This document shows, in pieces, positions 46,864-57,424 of a stretch of DNA of 64,000 bases (position 1 is its first letter; the number at the start of each line of letters is the position of its first letter). The notes beneath the pieces are model-generated. The model saw only the letters and a program-made list of their open reading frames with translations. It was not told the DNA's origin and did not search any database. Both the position numbers and the translations under genes were made by a program. The DNA is from Pseudovibrio denitrificans JCM 12308. GTDB lineage: Bacteria; Pseudomonadota; Alphaproteobacteria; Rhizobiales; Stappiaceae. The stretch is taken from contig NZ_BAZK01000006.1 of the NCBI RefSeq assembly GCF_001310815.1, forward strand, positions 186,001-250,000. The letters run 5' to 3'.

Positions 46864-46988
46864 TTAAGAACCTCTTTCGGTAGGGCGCTCAATAACGCCC
46901 GCGTTTTATATATTCTGCCAGCTCTTGCCGGCCGTCTTCTGAGAGGCTTCTGGCTGAGAGGAGCCAGAAGCTTCACTTGTAGTTAGCT

Positions 46989-48989
46989 TTAGGCGTTATC
47001 GCTATCGCCAAGGCGCTTTTCTGCCTCTTGGACCACTGCTCCCGCGGTGATCCCGAAATGCTCATAGAGCTCCTGGTAAGGGGCGGAGGCACCGAAACCA
47101 GACATGCCTACAAATCCACCATCAGAACCGACAAAGCGATCCCAACCCATACGAACGCCCGCTTCCACAGCGATCTTCACCGGACTACCACCAATGATGG
47201 CATTCTTGTATGCGTCAGATTGTTGCTCAAAGAGTTCGAAGCTAGGAACGGAGACCACGCGGGTCGCAATACCCTTGCCGTCGAGCTCTTTTTTCGCTTC
47301 CACTGCGATCTCAACTTCGGAGCCGGTTGCGAACAGAGTAACGGTCGCTTCTTCTTCACAGTCAGCGATGATGTATGCGCCTTTGGCACACAGGTTTTCG
47401 CTTTCGTAGTGAGGACGAAGGGAAGGCAGGTTCTGACGGGTCAGAGCCAAAACGCTTGGGTTATCAGTGGCTTTCATTGCCAGCTGCCAGCATTCCAGAG
47501 TCTCTGTGATGTCCGCAGGGCGGAAGAACAGCAGATCTGGAATACAACGTAGAGCCGCAAAGTGTTCCACAGGCTGGTGGGTTGGACCATCTTCACCCAG
47601 GCCGATGGAATCGTGGGTCATTACGTGAATGACGCGCTGCTTCATCAGAGCTGCCAGACGCAGAGACGGACGGCAGTAATCGGAGAAGATCAGGAAGCCA
47701 CCAGAGTAGGGGATAACTCCGCCGTGCAGTGCCATACCGTTCATAGCTGCGGCCATTCCGTGCTCACGGATACCCCAGTGGATGAAGCGACCGGAGAAAT
47801 CGTCCGGCGTAATGGAAGGCGTATGCTCGGTGTTGGTGTTGTTGGAACCGGTCAGGTCAGCAGAGCCGCCGATGGTTTCCGGAACAGCACCAGTGATTAC
47901 TTTCAGAACTGCCTGAGACGCCTTACGGGTCGCCATCTTTGGCTGGGTGTCTGCAAGTTCTTTCTTGTATGCGTCGATTGCTGCATCGAAGCCGGATGGC
48001 AGATCGCCACGGCAACGGCGCTCGAACTCGCCACGCTGCTCAGGATTTGCTTCGTTGAAGCGCTGTTCCCACTCTTTACGAGCGTTTGCGGAACGCAGAC
48101 CTGCGATGCGCCATGCATCGAGAACGTCGCTTGGTACTTCAAACGGCTCAGCAGACCAGCCAAGTGCTTCGCGGGTTGCTGCGATTTCTTCAGCACCCAG
48201 AGGAGCACCGTGCACTTTGTTGGTGCCCGCGCGGTTTGGAGAACCGAAGCCGATTGTGGTCTTCGCAGCGATCATTGTTGGCTTGTCGCTGTTCTGAGCT
48301 TCTGTCAGAGCTGCTTCGATCGCCTCTGGATCGTGACCATCAATTGCGATGGTGTTCCAGCCGGATGCCTTGAAGCGTGCGATCTGGTCAGTGCTGTCAG
48401 CCAGGTCAACGGAACCATCAATGGTGATGCCGTTGTCGTCCCAGATGAGGATCAGCTTGTTCAGCTTGAGGTGACCCGCCAGAGAGATTGCTTCCTGGGA
48501 GATACCTTCCATCAGACAGCCATCACCTGCGAGAACATAGGTGAAGTGGTTGACGAGGTCTTTGCCGAAGCGCTCTTCCTGCAGGCGCTCAGCGATTGCC
48601 ATGCCTACTGCGTTTGCAAGACCCTGGCCGAGAGGACCAGTTGTGGTCTCGATGCCTGCGCCATGACCGTATTCCGGGTGGCCGCATGTGCGTGCGCCAA
48701 GCTGGCGGAACTGCTGAAGCTGTTCAATAGAGAAGTCTTCGTATCCCAGCAGATAGAGAGTGGAATACAGGAGCATAGATCCGTGCCCTGCGGAGAGCAC
48801 GAAACGATCTCGGTCTGCCCATTTTGGGGAGTTAGGGTCAAATTTCAGAAATTTGGAAAACAGGACCGTTGCGATGTCGGCTGCACCCATTGGAAGTCCA
48901 GGGTGGCCTGATTTTGCTTTTTCAACGGCGTCCATTGAAAGAAAGCGTATCGCATTCGCCATGCGAGAGTGCTTTTCGAGATCGGTCAT
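46989..48989 (-). CDS. tkt: Transketolase
   Basis: A 666-residue thiamine-diphosphate enzyme of the pentose phosphate and Calvin-type pathways. The N-terminal [14 protein letters not shown], the ThDP site [16 protein letters not shown] and the second-domain [15 protein letters not shown] are present. ATG 48989 has GGGAAT upstream; the open frame to 49034 is not homologous. It is the first gene of the tkt-gap-pgk cluster. Confidence 0.96.
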   Translation of the reverse strand: MTDLEKHSRMANAIRFLSMDAVEKAKSGHPGLPMGAADIATVLFSKFLKFDPNSPKWADRDRFVLSAGHGSMLLYSTLYLLGYEDFSIEQLQQFRQLGARTCGHPEYGHGAGIETTTGPLGQGLANAVGMAIAERLQEERFGKDLVNHFTYVLAGDGCLMEGISQEAISLAGHLKLNKLILIWDDNGITIDGSVDLADSTDQIARFKASGWNTIAIDGHDPEAIEAALTEAQNSDKPTMIAAKTTIGFGSPNRAGTNKVHGAPLGAEEIAATREALGWSAEPFEVPSDVLDAWRIAGLRSANARKEWEQRFNEANPEQRGEFERRCRGDLPSGFDAAIDAYKKELADTQPKMATRKASQAVLKVITGAVPETIGGSADLTGSNNTNTEHTPSITPDDFSGRFIHWGIREHGMAAAMNGMALHGGVIPYSGGFLIFSDYCRPSLRLAALMKQRVIHVMTHDSIGLGEDGPTHQPVEHFAALRCIPDLLFFRPADITETLECWQLAMKATDNPSVLALTRQNLPSLRPHYESENLCAKGAYIIADCEEEATVTLFATGSEVEIAVEAKKELDGKGIATRVVSVPSFELFEQQSDAYKNAIIGGSPVKIAVEAGVRMGWDRFVGSDGGFVGMSGFGASAPYQELYEHFGITAGAVVQEAEKRLGDSDNA

Positions 48990-49557
48990 CTTATTCCCGC
49001 TGTCGACCCGGCCGGGCAGCCGGTTCTTTACCATTAGCTAGTGTAAATTCGACGACAGTTGCCATAGTCTTTGCCCCAGACTAATGCGAATTGGCAGTTG
49101 TCTACGAACGAATAACGGAAGGAGACATAGCAGGTCAGAGAGTTGAGTCAATGAAACTGAGCTATTCGGGCGATGTTTATTGCGTAAGTTGAGCGCTTTT
49201 GAATTTTGAATAACATTTGTCAACATAAGTTATGTTGCCAAGGGCTCTTAAATGAGTGAATTTGCTTAGCGTAAAATACGCGTGCATTAGATTTTTATAG
49301 AGGCGAAGCTTGTATTTTGTTCACTAATGTTGCGCGGAGTAAATTTCCGAGTCGAAGGCGATTGCAAGTTCTGTAATCACTGATAAATGAGATGGTTCTC
49401 GCTTATTCCTCAGATATGATGTGAATAAAGCTCGACGATTCCCTCGAGCTAATGGATAATTGTCTTCCGCTTCCCTAGACGGGAAAGGGTCGAGGTGCCA
49501 TTTCTCGGGTGATCGATGTTTGGTGAGTACGGATACAGGTAGATGTCAGAGGTGAAG
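48990..49557. other. Divergent intergenic region between tkt and DUF4164/zapA
   Basis: About 570 bases without a gene, AT-rich between 49180 and 49350. It must hold promoters for tkt (leftward) and the DUF4164-zapA unit (rightward). No confident motif assigned. Confidence 0.45.
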
Positions 49558-49839
49558 ATGGATAGTGGGCAAGATCTGGATCAGGCGCTGGATCGTATTT
49601 CTGCCTCCATCACGAAGCTAGAAGGCGCGCTTCATCGCAGGACGTCCCGTGACAAGACCCTTGATGCGTTAGAGAACGACCTGCAAAGAATTGGCGAGGA
49701 TCGCACGCAGTTGGCTGCAAAGCTGGATCAGGCCGAAGCGCGTGGTTCGCGGCTTGAAGATGTCAACAAAGATGTTTCCCGTCGCCTTGTTGCTGCCATG
49801 GAATCCATACGTACTGTTCTCGAAGGACAGGAGAGCTAA
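49558..49839 (+). CDS. DUF4164 family coiled-coil protein
   Basis: A 93-residue protein, mostly one coiled coil (LDQALDRISASITKLEGAL through LEDVNKDVSRRLVAAMESI). DUF4164 genes commonly precede zapA in Hyphomicrobiales, as here with a 5-base gap. ATG 49558 is preferred because GAGGTGAAG precedes it; ATG 49543 is the alternative. A role with ZapA in division is inferred from position. Confidence 0.8.
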   Translation: MDSGQDLDQALDRISASITKLEGALHRRTSRDKTLDALENDLQRIGEDRTQLAAKLDQAEARGSRLEDVNKDVSRRLVAAMESIRTVLEGQES

Positions 49840-49844
49840 GATCA

Positions 49845-50282
49845 ATGGCGCAAATTACAGTAACAATCAATGATCGCAGCTTTCGCATGGCGTGTGATGA
49901 CGGTGAGGAAGAGCGTCTGCTCGGTCTTGCTCAGCGTTTTGACGACAGCATCAGTGGCCTGAGAGAGAATTTCGGCGAGATTGGCGACCAGCGTCTGACC
50001 GTGATGGCAGGCATTATGGTGACTGACCATCTGGCTGAAGTGGAGCGCAAGCTGAAAGCTGCGGAAGCGCGGATTGAAGAGCTCGGCAAGGCAGAGGCGT
50101 CTGTCGAAGAGCGTCTGGCTGCGCAGGAGCAGCGTTATCTGAGCCGTATCGAGGCACTTGAAGCGGAACACCGCGAGAAAGAAGCCAAGGTTGTCGCACG
50201 CCTGCTGGAAAGCGCAGACAAGATTGAGGAGCTTGGTGCGGATCTGGACAATGAACTGCGCGAAGAAGAAAGCGCTGCGTAA
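49845..50282 (+). CDS. zapA: Cell division protein ZapA
   Basis: ZapA binds and bundles FtsZ at the division ring. The N-terminal 90 residues match the family (ITVTINDRSFRMACDDGEEERL then LGLAQRFDDSI). The 145-residue protein has an extended C-terminal coiled coil, longer than in gammaproteobacteria. It is followed by the 6S RNA region, a classic order. Confidence 0.9.
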   Translation: MAQITVTINDRSFRMACDDGEEERLLGLAQRFDDSISGLRENFGEIGDQRLTVMAGIMVTDHLAEVERKLKAAEARIEELGKAEASVEERLAAQEQRYLSRIEALEAEHREKEAKVVARLLESADKIEELGADLDNELREEESAA

Positions 50283-50316
50283 TCCGGGCTGTTGATCGGC
50301 TAAGGGTAGATTTCAC

Positions 50317-50727
50317 TTACACAGGTTTGAGATGAGAAAGCAGTTCTTGGAAGCGCCCAGGTAAGGTTGGGTCGGGCTTCCATTGAATGTCTTGCCCATC
50401 TCCTTTGCTTCTCGGCACGATATGAAAGTGCAGGTGAAATGCGTCTTGCTGTGCCTCAGCACCGTTGCTGCTGATGATCTGGACATTGTTTATGCCAAGT
50501 TGCTCTTTGTAGACTAGGCATAACTTCCGAATGGCACGGGTCACCTCAACTAAATCATCTTCTTTGACATCAAAGATGTTGGTGGAGTGCCGTTTCGGCA
50601 CCACTAAGGTGTGATAGGGCGCGATAGCCCCCCGATCAAAGAAAGCTATGACGCTTTCATTCTCAAAAACAGTTGCATCCGGCTTCAACCGGCCTTCTGC
50701 AATTTCGCAAAACGTACATTGTGTCAT
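50317..50727 (-). CDS. HIT family protein
   Basis: A 136-residue histidine-triad hydrolase acting on nucleotide conjugates. The triad AFHLHFHIVPR is intact, and N-terminal CTFCEIAEG has the usual Cys pair. The gene is inserted on the opposite strand between zapA and the 6S RNA. Confidence 0.93.
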   Translation of the reverse strand: MTQCTFCEIAEGRLKPDATVFENESVIAFFDRGAIAPYHTLVVPKRHSTNIFDVKEDDLVEVTRAIRKLCLVYKEQLGINNVQIISSNGAEAQQDAFHLHFHIVPRSKGDGQDIQWKPDPTLPGRFQELLSHLKPV

Positions 50728-50885
50728 GATCTCAAGATAACCAATGCGTGCATGCTTATCTACTGGATCTAATTTAGAGCATGGTGTTAGGCTGAGTTTG
50801 TGGCCTTAAACCTCTGGTCATATCTGGAATAAATGTGAGAGCAGGGTTTGAAAGGCTGGTAATTCCGGTCGCTCTGGCCTATATG

Positions 50886-51050
50886 AGCCTTTGCGTTGCT
50901 GCGCGGTTCGTCAGGAGACACATATCCCCGGGGCCTTACGCATTCCTTAGGGAGCTGTTCCTTCCCTCGCTCGTGGGCTTGGGGACACGGCGCCCACCTA
51001 CATTGTAGGTTCTCCGGGATTGCACATTCTCCAACGGCTGTTGTGGCACG
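50886..51050 (+). ncRNA. ssrS: 6S RNA
   Basis: The gene order zapA, 6S RNA, 5-formyl-THF cyclo-ligase is conserved across proteobacteria, and a 430-base gap with structured sequence lies just there. The region carries GC-rich pairing segments (CCCCGGGGCC near 50925, CCTACATTGTAGG near 50999) and ends in a TTTCTCTTTTTTG run at about 51055. 6S RNA mimics an open promoter and binds sigma70 RNA polymerase in stationary phase. The ends are approximate, because I could not fold it fully. Confidence 0.75.
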
Positions 51051-51159
51051 CCCTTTCTCTTTTTTGCATTTTCCTCTCTACAGCGTGATAGGCTCTTGCT
51101 TTGCGATTTTGCGCGGGCTGCACCATAATGCACTCAAGTGGTTGTAAATGAGGTGCGTA

Positions 51160-51753
51160 TTGACTTCCCAAGACATTGAGAATGATGAGCTCAAACTGGC
51201 CAAGCGTGCCGTGCGGAAAGCCGGACTTGCGGCGCGGGCCACCCTTTCTCCCGTTGAGCGGATTGAGCGGTCGCTGGCTCTTGTCGACTTTGTAGAAGAG
51301 CTTGGTGTAGAGCCGGGCTCGGTGATTTCTGGGTTCTGGCCTATTCGGGACGAGGTTGATCCGCGTCCATTGATGGATGCATTGGCCAAGGCTGGCAGTT
51401 CTCTTTGTCTTCCTGTCGTAACTGGTGATGATCTTGTCTTCCGCCGTCTTGAAAAGGGCGGGCCACTGGAGCCTGCCGGATTTGGTAGCATGGCGCCGGG
51501 ACCAGAGGCGGAGGTTGTGCACCCGAATGTGGTGCTGGTTCCGCTGTCTGCCTTTGACCGGAACTGCAACCGGATCGGATATGGCAAAGGTTTTTACGAC
51601 CGTGCATTGAGTGATTTGGAAAAACTTACCGATCTGACTGCGATTGGGGTTGCATTTGCTGTTCAAGAGGTAGAAGAGGTTCCGATGGAACCGCATGATC
51701 GTCAGCTGGATGGTATCTTGACAGATCGTGGGCTTCTTAAAGCAGGAGATTAA
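51160..51753 (+). CDS. 5-formyltetrahydrofolate cyclo-ligase
   Basis: Converts 5-formyl-THF to methenyl-THF using ATP. The family motifs are KLAKRAVRKAGLAAR, VSGF-like ISGFWPIRDE, and the C-terminal NRIGYGKGFYDRAL nucleotide loop. TTG 51160 is preferred, with GAGGTG 7 bases upstream; ATG 51148 is the alternative. It lies downstream of 6S RNA, and processing from a shared transcript is likely. Confidence 0.92.
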   Translation: MTSQDIENDELKLAKRAVRKAGLAARATLSPVERIERSLALVDFVEELGVEPGSVISGFWPIRDEVDPRPLMDALAKAGSSLCLPVVTGDDLVFRRLEKGGPLEPAGFGSMAPGPEAEVVHPNVVLVPLSAFDRNCNRIGYGKGFYDRALSDLEKLTDLTAIGVAFAVQEVEEVPMEPHDRQLDGILTDRGLLKAGD

Positions 51754-51892
51754 AGCAAGTTGCCTGTGGCTTCCGGCGTGTTCTTCTTAGGGCGCGCGTG
51801 GTGGCCATCAGATCTGCTTTGGTCCAAAAGATGTGCGCGTATTCTTTCATTACATTACCTTAGGTCGGGAATACGCTTGAAAGGGTGTATAG

Positions 51893-52735
51893 ATGCAGCT
51901 GCTGTTTCTTGGGGATCTGGTTGGGCGTGCTGGCCGCAATGCCGTGATTGATGAACTGCCCCAACTCGTGGAAGACAACCAACTGGACTTCGTCGTCGTG
52001 AATGGCGAGAACTCCGCAGCAGGCTTTGGTATCACCGAAGAAATTCTCCAGAATGTGCTGGATGCGGGCGCTGATGTTGTAACAACCGGCAACCACATCT
52101 GGGATCAGCGCGACACGCTTGTTTATATTGAACGTCAAAACCAGTTGTTGCGCCCTGCGAACTATCCGGCAGGTACTCCAGGTAAAGGGGCCAACCTTTA
52201 CCGCGCGAAGAATGGTGCTGATGTGCTGGTGGTGAACGTGATGGGCCGTGTTTACATGGACGCGCTGGACTGTCCGTTTGCTGCAATCGACAAAATTCTG
52301 GCTGACTGCCCGCTGGGCGCTGTGGCTGATGCGATCATCATTGATATGCACGCTGAAGCGACCTCCGAGAAGCAGGCGATGGGTCACTTCTGTGATGGTC
52401 GTGCTTCTCTGGTTGTTGGCACGCATACGCACGTTCCAACCGCTGACCATCAGGTTCTCGTTGGCGGTACAGCGTACATGTCTGATGCTGGTATGTGCGG
52501 TGATTATGATTCCGTGTTGGGCATGGATAAGGAAGAGCCGGTCAACCGCTTCCTGCGCAAGATGAACGGTGCTCGCTTTACGCCTGCGCTGGGTGAGGCA
52601 ACTATTTGTGGTGTGGCGGTTGAGACGGATGACCGGACTGGCCTTGCTGTGAATGTTTCGCCGGTTCGTCTGGGTGGGCGTTTGTCGCAGATTATTCCGC
52701 CATTCTGGCCGAGTGCTGCAGACAGCTACGCTTAA
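51893..52735 (+). CDS. YmdB/TIGR00282-family metallophosphoesterase
   Basis: A 280-residue calcineurin-like phosphoesterase. Metal motifs GDLVGRAGR, NGENSAAGFG, TTGNHIWDQRD and the late GTHTHVPTADH are complete. The Bacillus homologue YmdB hydrolyses 2',3'-cyclic nucleotides; whether this one does is not known. It follows the cyclo-ligase by 140 bases on the same strand. Confidence 0.93.
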   Translation: MQLLFLGDLVGRAGRNAVIDELPQLVEDNQLDFVVVNGENSAAGFGITEEILQNVLDAGADVVTTGNHIWDQRDTLVYIERQNQLLRPANYPAGTPGKGANLYRAKNGADVLVVNVMGRVYMDALDCPFAAIDKILADCPLGAVADAIIIDMHAEATSEKQAMGHFCDGRASLVVGTHTHVPTADHQVLVGGTAYMSDAGMCGDYDSVLGMDKEEPVNRFLRKMNGARFTPALGEATICGVAVETDDRTGLAVNVSPVRLGGRLSQIIPPFWPSAADSYA

Positions 52736-52962
52736 TCACAGGATGAGCTTACACGGTGAATGATGAGGAAGAGTAAGTACGCGGCAAATCTCGCTGTTTC
52801 TTGCTCTGGATTTTGTCGTGTAAGCGGCTTATAAGCTTTCATCAAATTTGCTCGACGTGACACGAATGCCGTGTCGGGGAGAGCGCTGTCCAAGCTATCA
52901 GCGGCTTGGTGAGCGCTCCTTTGAGCTAACAGTTTTATTCTAAACACAAGCCGGGAAGACCT

Positions 52963-53706
52963 ATGGCCGGACATTCAAAATTCAAAAACATCATGCACCG
53001 CAAGGGACGTCAGGATGCTGTACGTTCCAAGCTTTTCTCTCGCCTTTCTAAAGAGATTACCGTTGCTGCGAAGATGGGTGATCCTGATCCGGACAAGAAC
53101 CCGCGCCTGCGCCTTGCTGTGCAGAACGCGAAGGGTCAGTCCATGCCGAAGGACAACATTGCCCGCGCGATTGCAAAGTCTCAGGGTGGTGAAGGTGCTG
53201 ATTACACCGAGATCCGTTATGAGGGTTATGGTCCAGGTGGCACCGCGATTATTGTTGAAGTGCTGACTGACAACAAAAACCGCTCTGCTGCAAACGTACG
53301 CTCTTATTTCACCAAATACGGTGGTTCCATGGGCGAGACAGGTTCTGTTTCCTTCATGTTCGACCGCGTTGGTGAGCTGGTTTACAAGCCAGAAGCTGGC
53401 GATGCGGACACTGTGATGGAAGCTGGTATCGAAGCTGGCGCTGATGACGTTGAGAGCGATGATGAAGCTCACACCATCATTTGCGCATTCGAAGACCTTT
53501 CCGAAGTTTCCAAAGCACTGGAAGCTGCGCTGGGCGAAGCTGAGTCTGTAAAGACCATCTGGAAGCCACAGAACCTGGTGGAAGTGAACGAAGAAAAAGC
53601 TGGTACCATCATGAAGCTGATGGACGCGCTGGAAGATGACGACGACGTACAGAACGTCTTCTCCAACTTCGACATTCCAGAGGATGTTCTGGCAAAGCTG
53701 GGCTAA
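52963..53706 (+). CDS. YebC/PmpR-family transcriptional regulator
   Basis: A 247-residue protein of the YebC/TACO1 family, recently tied to translation of proline-rich sequences as well as transcription. The N-terminus [18 protein letters not shown] and the [10 protein letters not shown] acidic region are typical. It often sits upstream of ruvC; here two TauE/SafE genes, an Lrp gene and one membrane protein lie between. Confidence 0.95.
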   Translation: MAGHSKFKNIMHRKGRQDAVRSKLFSRLSKEITVAAKMGDPDPDKNPRLRLAVQNAKGQSMPKDNIARAIAKSQGGEGADYTEIRYEGYGPGGTAIIVEVLTDNKNRSAANVRSYFTKYGGSMGETGSVSFMFDRVGELVYKPEAGDADTVMEAGIEAGADDVESDDEAHTIICAFEDLSEVSKALEAALGEAESVKTIWKPQNLVEVNEEKAGTIMKLMDALEDDDDVQNVFSNFDIPEDVLAKLG

Positions 53707-53727
53707 TCCCACTTTCCAATTGAGTTT

Positions 53728-53766
53728 TCTAAAGGCGGTGCGTTTTGCGTGCCGCCTTTTTTGTGT
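53728..53766 (+). terminator. Rho-independent terminator of the yebC gene
   Basis: Stem AAAGGCGG / CCGCCTTT (53731-53738 and about 53752-53759) followed by T's. Confidence 0.88.
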
Positions 53767-53856
53767 CTGCTACTGGCAGGCCCCCGATTTCAGTGGAGTT
53801 GGCTTCACTGTGCCACTGTGAAACCCTTTCAGGATCTGGGGTGGATTTGAGGCAGG

Positions 53857-54444
53857 GTGGTGAGTGAGGAAAGTGATAAGGTTCGTGTGATTGAGCATGC
53901 CATTGGGTCGGCGTGGCGGTTGCATTTGCTGGCGATTGGGTATGCAGCTCTGCTCGTGATTGGTGCGGTTCTGGAAACGCCCTCCGGTGTTTGGGAGGAG
54001 CGGGCGCCATTGGTGGCACGGGTCTATGAGTTCTGCGTTGTCAGCGCGCCTTATGTGCTGGCAGTTGCAGGGGTGCTCACAGCTCTTTATTTGCGGCAGG
54101 CGGTGAATATCGCGCGGGGAATGAAAGAGCGGTGCCTGATAGCGACGGCGGCTATCCTGACGATGCCGATCAATGGGTTTCACAAGGGGGAATGGTGGGT
54201 GTCGCTATGTTCGGTCACGGTGACCGTGTTCCCACCGTTGCTTTACATTTCCCTTGGTTTGCTCGGGCAGCCCCTTTCCATTCTTGGGCTGGGGCTTTGC
54301 ATAGGTGCTTATGTGTTTTGTCTTGTCCAAAGGCAGATGCTGCTCATCGCTCAAAACAGCAACTTCCTTCAGGACAGAATTTCCGAGCTTGTCAGCATGG
54401 CGCAGATCGTGACCGGTTCCGGCAAAAACGAGGATGCGCCCTGA
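53857..54444 (+). CDS. Unidentified four-helix membrane protein
   Basis: Not recognised. Of 195 residues, four hydrophobic segments are visible (about 22-42, 60-85, 105-125 and 130-155). The C-terminal 35 residues are polar. The start codon is not certain: frame opens near ATG 53860-53857. It is convergent with the Lrp gene, with 4 bases between stops. Confidence 0.65.
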   Translation: MVSEESDKVRVIEHAIGSAWRLHLLAIGYAALLVIGAVLETPSGVWEERAPLVARVYEFCVVSAPYVLAVAGVLTALYLRQAVNIARGMKERCLIATAAILTMPINGFHKGEWWVSLCSVTVTVFPPLLYISLGLLGQPLSILGLGLCIGAYVFCLVQRQMLLIAQNSNFLQDRISELVSMAQIVTGSGKNEDAP

Positions 54445-54448
54445 CTGA

Positions 54449-54945
54449 TCAATCGTTGTCGACGATGGATTCCAGATGCTGCAGTGGCAGTGCGCCGTTG
54501 GCCTTCAGCGTACGGATCGCGAAGTTGGAGCGCACATCCTCGACACCATCCAGTGACATCAGGAAGTCTGAGAGGAAGACATCGTAGGCTTCCAGTGTCG
54601 GGACAACGATTTCAGCAAGAATATCGGACTGACCGGAGACCAGATGGCAGGAGACGACTTCTGGCTGAGAGGTGACGCGCTCAATGATGGACATGATCTG
54701 CGCTTTGCTCTGCTTGCCGACACGCATCTCCACAAACACGGTCATGCCGAGGCCAACTGTTTTGCGGTTGACGGAGGCTGATAGCCGTTGATTACACCGC
54801 TGTCCTCAAGGTTTTTGACGCGGCGCAGGCACGGGGAGGGTGACAGAGCGACTTTGCCTGCCAGTTCTACGTTGGTCAGGCGTCCGTCTTCCTGAAGGTT
54901 TTTCAGGATTTCGAGGTCAATCTTGTCGAGCGATGATTTTGGCAT
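54449..54945 (-). CDS. Lrp/AsnC-family transcriptional regulator (one frameshift)
   Basis: A feast/famine regulator, about 165 residues after repair. The N-terminal HTH half (LDKIDLEILKNLQEDGRLT, then VALSPSPCLRRVKNLE) is in one frame to 54742. The C-terminal ligand domain (VFVEMRVGKQSKAQI onward) is in another. Restoring one G at 54777-54779 joins them as YQASVNRKTVGLGMTVFV, the normal Lrp linker. The conserved sensing-domain features are intact. It may regulate the neighbouring TauE/SafE genes, which lie upstream on the same strand. Confidence 0.88.
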
Positions 54946-55074
54946 AAATCTGTATTTTTCGTCTGTTTCTAGGGATATTATTGCGGAAACTACGGCCTTT
55001 TGCCAAGTTTCGCAAGCTGTGCTGTTTGTTTGACGCTTCTTGCGGCTCTTTTTCAGTGTATGTGAACTAGTGGG

Positions 55075-55836
55075 TCATCTGAGAATTCCATCCAAAATAG
55101 GCATGCTTGTGATGGCGGCTCCCAAGATGAGTGTGTAAGCGAGCAGGCGATAGGACTTGCCGCTGGATTTGGAGAAACCTTTGGCTCCCAGATAGATGCT
55201 CAGGCCATAGGCCGGGCAGATCAACAATGAGAGAAGCAGAAGTTCCTGTGTGATCAGGCCGTTCCACCAGAAGGCTGCAAAGGAGCCGAAGCTGGTGAAG
55301 AAGAAATAGGTGATCAGGTTGGCTCGTATGACACTGATGGGCAGGGGGCCTGACATCCAGTAGGTGATGACCGGAGGACCAGCCAGCTGTGTCATGCCGC
55401 CGAGAAGACCGGAGACAGCACCAACGCCGAATGAAGTGCGTTTGTTTGGTGCCTTGGTGTAGCGCCAGCCAGAGACTAGAACGGCGAGCAGAACAAGGAC
55501 AACGCAGGACAGCACCCAGCGCAGAACGTAAGGGTCTGCATTGGTGAGCACCCATGCGCCGATGGAAACAGTGACGACGGCTCCGCCTGCTGCGGGTAGA
55601 ACGGTTCTCCAATCGCAGATTTTGGTGGCGGAGACGACCATGGGCAAAGAGATGGTTGCATCGACCAGAAGGAGTGAAGCTGCGGCCAGTTTCGGGTCCA
55701 TAATGGAGGAGGCGATGGGCATATAGATCATCGCTGCGCCGAAGCCTGCAAAGCCACGAGTCAACCCGGCGAGCGCTATGGTTGCGCACACCATCAAGAA
55801 GGCCGGGGATTCGAGTCCTGCGACGTCTGGGAGCAT
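55075..55836 (-). CDS. TauE/SafE-family exporter, second locus, copy 1
   Basis: A 253-residue membrane protein with about eight helices and the signature LTRGFAGFGAAMIYMPIAS. This subgroup (GFAGFG) differs from the KGGFGGG pair at 18-19.7 kb. The second-half segment SGLLGGMTQLAGPPVITYW is typical. It follows a paralogue by 187 bases. Confidence 0.86.
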   Translation of the reverse strand: MLPDVAGLESPAFLMVCATIALAGLTRGFAGFGAAMIYMPIASSIMDPKLAAASLLLVDATISLPMVVSATKICDWRTVLPAAGGAVVTVSIGAWVLTNADPYVLRWVLSCVVLVLLAVLVSGWRYTKAPNKRTSFGVGAVSGLLGGMTQLAGPPVITYWMSGPLPISVIRANLITYFFFTSFGSFAAFWWNGLITQELLLLSLLICPAYGLSIYLGAKGFSKSSGKSYRLLAYTLILGAAITSMPILDGILR

Positions 55837-56023
55837 CTATGCCTCTGCTGAGAAGGTCGGTTTAAGGCTTCCTAGTTGTGCGGACTATAAATTACGAAGG
55901 CACCTTCCTCCAATCAGGACGAATGGCCGAATTGTCGAGAATTTCTCAATTACCTTTGTCTGGAGCCTCTTATTCTCGCTTAAGCCTTGGGAAACTGCGG
56001 AAAAATAGTTGAGGCGGTTACAG

Positions 56024-56779
56024 CTACAGATCGTGGAAGAATGGCAGTGAAACGACTGCTGCAAGGAAGATGATGCCCTTGGCTGCCCATTTGAAATAGG
56101 TTGGAGGGGCTTTGTTGAAGGCTTTCGCACCAAACATCAGGCAACCTAGATAGATGGGGCCAGTAATAAGCAGGACAGGTATGAGCTCTTTCGTGAACAA
56201 GCCGTTGTACGCGTAGGAGGCGTAGGCGGAGGCATCGGCAATCGCGATGAATACGATCATGTTGGCGCGGATGATGTTCTGCGGATGAGGGCCGGTTGCC
56301 CAGAGAGTGTAGATGGGAATGGAGGGCATCTGGCTGAAGCCGCCAAGCAGGCCCGACAGAGCCCCAACGCCGAGGTTTTGATTGCGGGTGGGTTCTTCAG
56401 AGTAAGTCCAGTTGGACATCAGTACAGCAAGAAGTGCGAAGACAACAATAGAGATGCCCCAATGCAAGACGATGGGCGGTGCGTTGGCGAGGATCCATGC
56501 ACCGACGGAGACGGCGAGGATTGCACCGATTGCTGCAGGCAGGACGCTTTTCCATCGGCACAGCTTGGTTGCCGGGAAGATAAGAGGCAGGGCAATGAGG
56601 GTATCGAGAATGAGAAGTGTGGCTGCAGCGAGCTTTGGTCCGATGACCAGAGCGGCCAGAGGTATCCAGACCATGCCAGACCCAAAGCCTGCGAACCCGC
56701 GCATCAAACCTGCCAAAAGGATGGCCCCTGCGACCAGAGACAACTGTAAGGCTGAGTGTGCGTAGAGGGCTTCAATCAT
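56024..56779 (-). CDS. TauE/SafE-family exporter, second locus, copy 2
   Basis: A 251-residue paralogue of the gene downstream, with LMRGFAGFGSGMVWIPLAA and SGLLGGFSQMPSIPIYTLW. ATG 56779 is chosen (AGGAC upstream); a GTG at 56803 is the alternative. It is the upstream member of the tandem pair and is divergent from ruvC. Confidence 0.86.
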   Translation of the reverse strand: MIEALYAHSALQLSLVAGAILLAGLMRGFAGFGSGMVWIPLAALVIGPKLAAATLLILDTLIALPLIFPATKLCRWKSVLPAAIGAILAVSVGAWILANAPPIVLHWGISIVVFALLAVLMSNWTYSEEPTRNQNLGVGALSGLLGGFSQMPSIPIYTLWATGPHPQNIIRANMIVFIAIADASAYASYAYNGLFTKELIPVLLITGPIYLGCLMFGAKAFNKAPPTYFKWAAKGIIFLAAVVSLPFFHDL

Positions 56780-56902
56780 TGCGGGTCCTAAATAAGAACT
56801 CACGCAGGAACGCGTGGATTACTCCTGAAATTTTGCGGATTAAGCCTCTGGTTTTCGTTAGCGGCTAGCGTCTTCGGAGATTTTTCGTTACCGGTTTGTT
56901 CT

Positions 56903-57424
56903 ATGGATCATTCAATTCGAATCATGGGTGTTGACCCTGGTCTCAGGAACACCGGTTGGGGCATTATTGATGCCAAAGGTAATCGCGTCAGCTTTATTGC
57001 CAGCGGCACGATACAATCCAACAACAAGTACTCTCTCGCAGAACGACTCAAGCAGTTGTACACTGGCTTGCAAGAAGTGATTGAACGTTATGATCCGGCA
57101 GAAGCTGCTGTTGAGAATACGTTCGTGAACAAAGATGCAGGGGCGACCCTAAAACTGGGACAGGCGAGGGGCATCGCTCTGCTCGTGCCATCTCTGCACA
57201 ATCTCGTGGTTTCAGAATACGCTCCCAACCTGGTGAAAAAGACCGTGGTTGGAACAGGGCATGCAGAAAAAGAACAAATCCGTATGATGGTGAAGGTGTT
57301 GATGCCGAAGGCGACGTTTAATTCGGACGACGCGGCAGATGCACTGGCGATTGCGATCTGCCATAGTCATCACAGGGGTAGTGTAACGGGCCGTCTGGCC
57401 GCAGCGGAGGCGCTTTTGAAATGA
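56903..57424 (+). CDS. ruvC: Crossover junction endodeoxyribonuclease RuvC
   Basis: Resolves Holliday junctions. The 173-residue protein has the RNase H-like fold with catalytic residues visible in [22 protein letters not shown] and [13 protein letters not shown]. Its stop overlaps the ruvA start by 4 bases (ATGA), so ruvCAB is an operon. Confidence 0.96.
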   Translation: MDHSIRIMGVDPGLRNTGWGIIDAKGNRVSFIASGTIQSNNKYSLAERLKQLYTGLQEVIERYDPAEAAVENTFVNKDAGATLKLGQARGIALLVPSLHNLVVSEYAPNLVKKTVVGTGHAEKEQIRMMVKVLMPKATFNSDDAADALAIAICHSHHRGSVTGRLAAAEALLK

